Shown: positions 8,011 to 11,797 of the stretch, one piece after another
Layout: each line of letters starts with the position of its first letter
Position numbering within the stretch: position 1 is the stretch's first letter
Assembly (NCBI GenBank): GCA_025355115.1
Contig: JANXLO010000593.1
Location: 1 to 11,797, forward strand
DNA length: 11,797 nucleotides
Reading direction: 5' to 3'
Source of the DNA: Chthonomonadaceae bacterium
GTDB lineage: Bacteria; Armatimonadota; Chthonomonadetes; Chthonomonadales; Chthonomonadaceae
Program-made: the position numbers and the translations under genes
Notes under the pieces: model-generated
Databases searched by the model: none
Seen by the model: only the letters and a program-made list of their open reading frames with translations
What the model was told of the DNA's origin: nothing

Positions 8011-8038
8011 TTGCGTTTTCCTCTTTTTTCTTGCGTTT
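8011..8038. repeat. Short direct repeat in a pyrimidine-rich tract upstream of E2
   Basis: TTGCGTTT occurs at 8011-8018 and again at 8031-8038, a 20-base period, inside a pyrimidine-rich stretch (about 8001-8040) in the gap between the zinc-ribbon protein and E2. The rest of this 146-base gap shows no gene and no clear terminator. The E2 promoter probably lies here but I could not assign it. Confidence 0.35.
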
Positions 8039-8066
8039 CTGAGTCAACCGGGGAAAGCAGAAGCAA

Positions 8067-9020
8067 TCAGCGCGAACTGAAAAATATTATCAGCCCGAAG
8101 ACCAGCACGATGCCGAGCAGAATCAGGAGAGCAACCCAGGGGTTCATCCGCTGAAGAGGAGGGAGATCGACGAGAGGGACGAAAGGGGAGCGAGTCCGAA
8201 TTTGGCGGGCTAACAGGCGCGCGTCCTCCAGGCGATTGTCGAAAAAGACACGCTCCTGCGCGGTATGAACCACCCAGCCAGTCGCCGTGGAATCGGGGTG
8301 CGCGGATAGTGTGTCCGTGTTGAGCGCCTGCTGCTTCGCCTCCAGACCTGCCACCTGGGCCCAGGAGAACCAGCGATCCTCGCCGCTGTCCGAACGATAT
8401 CCGAATCCGCCGCACGAAAGGTGCATTTCGCTTGGAAACCGGCGACGGAGTTTTGTCGCGATCACGCCGATCACGCCGATGAGCAACGGTCCGCCTCCAA
8501 AGAACAGCCCGAACATCTGCATCCCGTCAGCGTCGGTGCGTGAAATATTTCCCTGACCGCGCAGCAGACAGAGCAGCACGATCGCCAGACCAATCGTTCC
8601 CGTCACTGCATAGCCTATCATTGACCGCCACGCGGGAAACTGAGTGTAAGTCCTTCGCCAGTCGGGCTGTGCGGGAGCTGCCTGAATGCACCTGCAGTTG
8701 GCGCAGCACAAGGGCATCTCGTCGGTGGTCTGCGTCGTCTCGCAGGCGGAGCATGTCACGACCCCTTTTTTGCTCAGCATCATGGCTTCCGAGACGAGAT
8801 ATGGGGCCGCGCAGACCTTGCAGCCAACGAGGGTGTTCAGGATGACGTGCGGAAACTGGCAGTGACCGCAGACGAAGGAGGGGTAGTTGATCATTTCTGG
8901 CTGCCACGGGCCGGTGATTCCGAGTCGCCCCGCGATCATTGCCCGTCCCTCCTTCTGCCATTTCAAATGCAAGCCGCTGCGTATGGCCTGCTGCAAAAAC
9001 GACCCGACGATAACACCCAT
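8067..9020 (-). CDS. Zinc-ribbon membrane protein of unknown function
   Basis: I do not recognise the family. The 317 residues begin with a soluble segment carrying cysteine pairs spaced like zinc ribbons: C51-x2-C54 with C67-x2-C70, and C90-x2-C93 with C105/C106 and C109. Three hydrophobic helices follow, about 134-154, 169-190 and 295-314. Between the second and third is a soluble region of about 100 residues (GGFGYRSDSGEDRWFSWAQV, then GWVVHTAQERVFFDN), whose beta-rich look and WFSWAQVAGLE pattern resemble bacterial PH-like domains; this is a weak inference. ATG 9020 has GGAAGG seven bases upstream. A small hairpin precedes that site. It lies upstream of E2 on the same strand with a 146-base gap, so co-transcription is possible but unproven. 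It is probably an inner-membrane protein. Confidence 0.7.
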   Translation of the reverse strand: MGVIVGSFLQQAIRSGLHLKWQKEGRAMIAGRLGITGPWQPEMINYPSFVCGHCQFPHVILNTLVGCKVCAAPYLVSEAMMLSKKGVVTCSACETTQTTDEMPLCCANCRCIQAAPAQPDWRRTYTQFPAWRSMIGYAVTGTIGLAIVLLCLLRGQGNISRTDADGMQMFGLFFGGGPLLIGVIGVIATKLRRRFPSEMHLSCGGFGYRSDSGEDRWFSWAQVAGLEAKQQALNTDTLSAHPDSTATGWVVHTAQERVFFDNRLEDARLLARQIRTRSPFVPLVDLPPLQRMNPWVALLILLGIVLVFGLIIFFSSR

Positions 9021-9032
9021 ATACTGCCCTTC

Positions 9033-9051
9033 CTCTCACCCCTGATGAGAG
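9033..9051 (-). promoter_or_regulatory. Small leader hairpin next to the ribosome site of the zinc-ribbon gene
   Basis: CTCTCA (9033-9038) and TGAGAG (9046-9051) form a 6-bp inverted repeat with a 7-base loop. On the minus strand the stem directly abuts the GAAGG ribosome site of the gene starting at 9020, so folding could affect translation. Small size makes chance plausible. Confidence 0.25.
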
Positions 9052-9111
9052 TGGGTTCGAGAAAGGAACTGATTTCTCCTCTGCTTCTTGTCTATGGGCC
9101 CGCCTTCCAGA

Positions 9112-9153
9112 CGAAATGCTCCACGACAGTCTTCACTGACGAGGAGCATTTCG
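9112..9153. repeat. 11-bp perfect inverted repeat upstream of the zinc-ribbon gene
   Basis: CGAAATGCTCC (9112-9122) pairs perfectly with GGAGCATTTCG (9143-9153). The 20-base loop contains its own small stem, CAGT-cttc-ACTG (9127-9138). No T-tract follows on either strand (nearest A/T run is 9162-9166, part of the next terminator), so it is not a standard terminator. It may be an operator or a leader structure. Confidence 0.5.
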
Positions 9154-9161
9154 GCACAAGG

Positions 9162-9204
9162 AAAAAGCTGCCTTCCCATCCCCGTTTCCGGCGGGGATGG
9201 GAAG
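9162..9204 (-). terminator. Intrinsic terminator after the secreted-protein gene
   Basis: CTTCCCATCCCCG (9172-9184) and CGGGGATGGGAAG (9192-9204) form a perfect, GC-rich 13-bp stem with a 7-base loop. On the minus strand it is followed by GCAGC and five T (9166-9162). It lies 24 bases past the stop of the leftward gene ending at 9228, which it should terminate, and isolates that gene from the zinc-ribbon gene. Confidence 0.8.
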
Positions 9205-9227
9205 TGCGAGGAGACGCGCAAGGAAAC

Positions 9228-10100
9228 CTAGAACGCCATATCGAAGCTGCCACGGTCCACGATGTTGCCAGCGATGTTCATGACGGAGTAGGTGCCGCGC
9301 AGATGGGCCTGATCGCCCGGCCGCGCAGCTGGCATAAGCTCGGCGCTTACCCGGATACAGGGAATGACCGTTGAGAAGTTGACGGACTGCCCGATCATCT
9401 CGACCGCATAATTTCCATTTTCGAGCATCTTTCCGGAGATAGCCCCCACCATATTGAAGTGGATGTCCTGAAGCATCAGGTCGCCGGTGAAGAAGAGCGG
9501 AGGGCCGCTCTCCGCAGGCCCCATGTGGGTCAGCATCATTCGGCCGCTGGCTCCCGCCGCGTTCATGAACATACCATCGCAGGGGCCAGGGGGAAATGCG
9601 GTGTGGTAGGGATCGGCAGGCACTCCGTTCACCACCGGACCGGGCGGGAATGTGCGGAGCAGGCCAATGAGGCCGTGAATGTCTCCTGGCTGTAGGCTGT
9701 CCCCACTGCCGCCGGTCTGATAGGTCAGGCGGGAGAAGCAGCCGCCATCGGTTGTAGGTGTCGTGTTGCCGTGCGCCTTCAGCCCCGCATCGCCTCCAAT
9801 GCCCGCCACATCCACCGAACCGTCCAACTGTTGCGTCAAGATGATCTGCCTCCATTTGCCGGCGAGCAGAATATTCCCATATAAGCTGCCCCCGCGCTGA
9901 GCCCCGAGCCCGAGGATCACCATGCCGCGTGAGGCGTCGGACAGAGTGCTCTGCGAGAAGCCGCGCCACACCTGGCCAGGCATAAAGTCCACCATCGCCG
10001 CATGTGCATTGCCGAGCAGGGCACACAGGCCCAATACAGTGCATACCGCTGCTCTAACCGTCGAGAATTGTCTATTCAAAATCGTCTGTCTCCCTGGCAT
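9228..10100 (-). CDS. Secreted protein of unknown function with signal peptide
   Basis: I do not recognise the family. From ATG 10100 the product has 290 residues: a basic n-region (MPGRQTILNRQFSTVR), a hydrophobic core (AAVCTVLGLCALLG) and an NAHA|A cleavage site after about residue 34, a classical Sec signal. The cysteines in the core do not fit a lipobox, so it is probably not a lipoprotein. The mature part is Gly-rich and beta-like, with three cysteines (GGCFSRL, GPCDGMF, IPCIRV) and Pro/Gly segments such as TFPPGPVVNG. An in-frame ATG at 10145 would add 15 residues; the shorter start is preferred for its compact signal peptide and a GAGTGG site, but this is not certain. A longer overlapping reading frame on the same strand is Arg/His-rich and rejected. 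It diverges from the BTAD regulator and ends at a strong terminator. Confidence 0.7.
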   Translation of the reverse strand: MPGRQTILNRQFSTVRAAVCTVLGLCALLGNAHAAMVDFMPGQVWRGFSQSTLSDASRGMVILGLGAQRGGSLYGNILLAGKWRQIILTQQLDGSVDVAGIGGDAGLKAHGNTTPTTDGGCFSRLTYQTGGSGDSLQPGDIHGLIGLLRTFPPGPVVNGVPADPYHTAFPPGPCDGMFMNAAGASGRMMLTHMGPAESGPPLFFTGDLMLQDIHFNMVGAISGKMLENGNYAVEMIGQSVNFSTVIPCIRVSAELMPAARPGDQAHLRGTYSVMNIAGNIVDRGSFDMAF

Positions 10101-10159
10101 GTCGCCACTCTTGTCATTTTTCCACTCCACAGTGGATGCTCTCATTATCCAGCCCTACC

Positions 10160-10201
10160 GTAGGCGCAAGTGTAGTCGCCGGAAGAGGAAAAGCGTAGAC
10201 G
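10160..10201. promoter_or_regulatory. Three GTAGNCG direct repeats in the divergent promoter gap
   Basis: GTAGGCG (10160-10166), GTAGTCG (10172-10178) and GTAGACG (10195-10201) are same-orientation heptamers whose starts are 12 and 23 bases apart, about one and two DNA turns. The first overlaps an 11-base palindrome, CCTACCGTAGG (10154-10164). SARP-family activators are known to bind heptameric direct repeats at about 11- or 22-base periods, and the flanking rightward gene is SARP-like, so this is a candidate operator. A weak -10-like TAAAGT lies at 10217-10222. Confidence 0.4.
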
Positions 10202-10240
10202 GGCGGTGAAACGAGCTAAAGTTTTATCGTTTGGAGCAAA

Positions 10241-11797
10241 ATGTCGGTGCCTCCCATTGAAAATATCGTCATTACGCTGTTCGGGCCGTTCGCCGTCCAG
10301 GTGGGCGGAAGGCCGCTCCCGCCGCTTCGCTCACGCAACGGCGCTCACCTCCTGACGCTCCTCACGCTTCATGCCAATCGTGAGGTCGCCCGGAACTGGC
10401 TGGCGGGCACACTCTGGCCTGACAGCCGTGAAGAGCAATCGCTCGCCAACCTGCGCCGCTCCCTCACCGATCTTCGTCAAGCGCTCGGCCTCTGCGCCGA
10501 CCGGCTGTCCTCACCCACGACGCAGACGCTCCGCCTGCGACTGAACGAGACCGAAGCCGACGTTCTCGCCTTCGATGCCGCTCTTAAACGAGGAGATGAG
10601 GAGTCGCTGCGCCATGCCGTCGCCCTCTACAGCGGGCCATTGCGTCCGGACAGCTATGAGGTCTGGCTGGAGACGGAACGGGCGGGGCGTGAGGAGGGCT
10701 ACCTCCGCGCTCTTGAACGGATTGCCCAACTCGCAGTCGAGCGGCAAGCCTGGCAGGAGGCCACTCACGCTCTGCGCCTCGCCATCGCAGTGGATCCAAT
10801 GCGGGAGAGCCTGATCGCCGCGCTGATGCAGGCCCTGGTGGAGAGTGGGGATGCAGCGGAAGCCATGCAGGTCTATCGCTCGCTCCGCATGCGCTTGCAT
10901 GAGTCTTTGGACGGCGCTGAGCCTGCTCCGGAGACCACGGAAGCCTATCGACGCATCCGCGCAAGGATACAGCAGAGGCCTACTGCCCCCTCAATCCCTG
11001 CACTTCCCCTGAACTCAGTCGTCCGTGCTTTTCCCAACAACCTGCCCAAGCGCATCACGCAGCTGATTGGACGAGAGCAGGAACTCTCGTCCCTTGGCCC
11101 TTGCCTGCAGAAATCCCGGCTCGTCACTCTGACCGGCGCCGGGGGAATCGGCAAAACGCGTCTCGCACAGGAAGCAGCCGAGACATATGGCAAGGTCTAC
11201 TCCGATGGCGCATGGATGGTAGAGTTCGCCCATCTCACCGATCCGGCAATGGTGCCCAACGCGGCAGCGGAGGCCCTCGGACTGCGCGAGGAGACGGAAA
11301 ATTCCCTGCTCCAGACCGTGAAGAACCACCTCCAGCCCAAGCATCTGCTGCTGGTGCTCGACAACTGCGAGCATCTCTTGACCTCCAGTGCCCGCTTCGT
11401 CGACAAGCTCCTTCGTGAGTGCCCGAACGTGCACATTCTCGCGACAAGCCGGCAGGCATTGGGAGTAACGGGCGAGGTCGTCTGGCAGATATCACCGCTT
11501 GCCCTACCTCCTGCGGAGATAGCGGCAATGGGTGAAGGGACTTCCGCACTGCTGGACTATGCCTCCTCGCGGCTGTTCATCGAGCGGGCGCAGATGGCCC
11601 TTCCAACCTTTGTCCTCTCCGCAGAGGAAGTCCGTCCAATAGCGCAGATATGCCGCCGCCTCGACGGAATACCGCTGGCGCTGGAGCTTGCCGCCGCCCG
11701 CCTGAGATCGCTCTCCGCCTCTCAGATCGCGAGCCGTCTCGACGACCGATTTCGACTTTTGACCGGTGGCAATCGCGCCGCCCGCAGTAGCCGCCGG
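10241..11797 (+). CDS. SARP/AfsR-like transcriptional regulator (wHTH-BTAD-NB-ARC), C-terminus cut by window
   Basis: A large signal-responsive transcription factor; 519 residues are read without a stop up to the edge. The N-terminus (about 1-90, ITLFGPFAVQVGG...NLRRSLTDLRQALG) is the winged-helix DNA-binding domain of SARP proteins. About 100-250 is the helical bacterial transcriptional activator domain (BTAD), with ALYSGPLRPD and AMQVYRSLRMRLHESL. About 265-519 is an NB-ARC/STAND ATPase with Walker A GAGGIGKT (299-306), Walker B LLLVLDN (369-375, D374), LATSRQALGV and the GIPLALELAAAR motif (476-487). In AfsR-type proteins a TPR sensor usually follows, outside this window. ATG 10241 has GGAG four bases upstream. 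It diverges from the secreted-protein gene; three direct repeats in the gap may be its site. Known relatives activate adjacent metabolic or secretion genes, but the target here is unknown. Confidence 0.9.
   Translation, partial: MSVPPIENIVITLFGPFAVQVGGRPLPPLRSRNGAHLLTLLTLHANREVARNWLAGTLWPDSREEQSLANLRRSLTDLRQALGLCADRLSSPTTQTLRLRLNETEADVLAFDAALKRGDEESLRHAVALYSGPLRPDSYEVWLETERAGREEGYLRALERIAQLAVERQAWQEATHALRLAIAVDPMRESLIAALMQALVESGDAAEAMQVYRSLRMRLHESLDGAEPAPETTEAYRRIRARIQQRPTAPSIPALPLNSVVRAFPNNLPKRITQLIGREQELSSLGPCLQKSRLVTLTGAGGIGKTRLAQEAAETYGKVYSDGAWMVEFAHLTDPAMVPNAAAEALGLREETENSLLQTVKNHLQPKHLLLVLDNCEHLLTSSARFVDKLLRECPNVHILATSRQALGVTGEVVWQISPLALPPAEIAAMGEGTSALLDYASSRLFIERAQMALPTFVLSAEEVRPIAQICRRLDGIPLALELAAARLRSLSASQIASRLDDRFRLLTGGNRAARSSRR

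Noticed and set aside
9133..10044. A 303-codon open frame on the minus strand overlapping the secreted-protein gene.
   Set aside because: It is Arg/His/Cys-rich with no domain or signal, typical of an off-frame reading of GC-rich DNA; the overlapping frame has a clear signal peptide and ends just before the terminator.

Overview
The window is GC-rich bacterial DNA, densely coding on both strands. It looks like chromosome from a soil- or environment-type phylum. The mix of a ParAB pair, a large BTAD/NB-ARC regulator, a DHA2 transporter, a clostridial/Chloroflexi-style E2 and a 'CATCCTGAGCGAAG' repeat recalls Armatimonadota, Acidobacteriota or Chloroflexota. No rRNA or other decisive marker is present, so the phylum is a weak guess. 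I see no tRNA, rRNA, CRISPR array, transposase or phage gene.

Layout. Positions 1-1626 (minus strand) hold a parA-parB partition operon followed by the start of a small uncharacterised gene that overlaps parB by 4 bases. ParB has its nuclease-like fold and HTH but stops where the C-terminal dimerisation domain should begin. A divergent promoter region (about 1627-1756) leads rightward to a large AddA-like UvrD-family helicase (1757-4597). It has all the helicase motifs but no C-terminal nuclease domain, and there is no addB beside it. A 120-base gap with a dispersed-repeat-like sequence precedes a 14-TM DHA2 drug exporter with a TTG start (4718-6358).

The right half is mostly minus strand. 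A stand-alone 2-oxoacid dehydrogenase E2 (6481-7920) has one lipoyl domain and two E3/E1-binding domains. It ends at a strong hairpin terminator shared with the converging exporter. Behind it lie a zinc-ribbon membrane protein of unknown function (8067-9020) and a secreted protein of unknown function (9228-10100), separated by a terminator and a second long inverted repeat. Diverging from the secreted protein, a SARP/AfsR-like regulator (from 10241) runs off the right edge. Three GTAGNCG repeats spaced about one and two helical turns apart lie in the divergent gap.

The genes do not form one pathway. ParAB and the helicase are chromosome maintenance, the exporter and E2 are separate functions, and the regulator may control itself and the secreted protein. 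I found no convincing new multi-gene system. The most interesting points are the two key proteins that each lack their usual C-terminal domain, the repeats upstream of the regulator, and the two uncharacterised envelope proteins.
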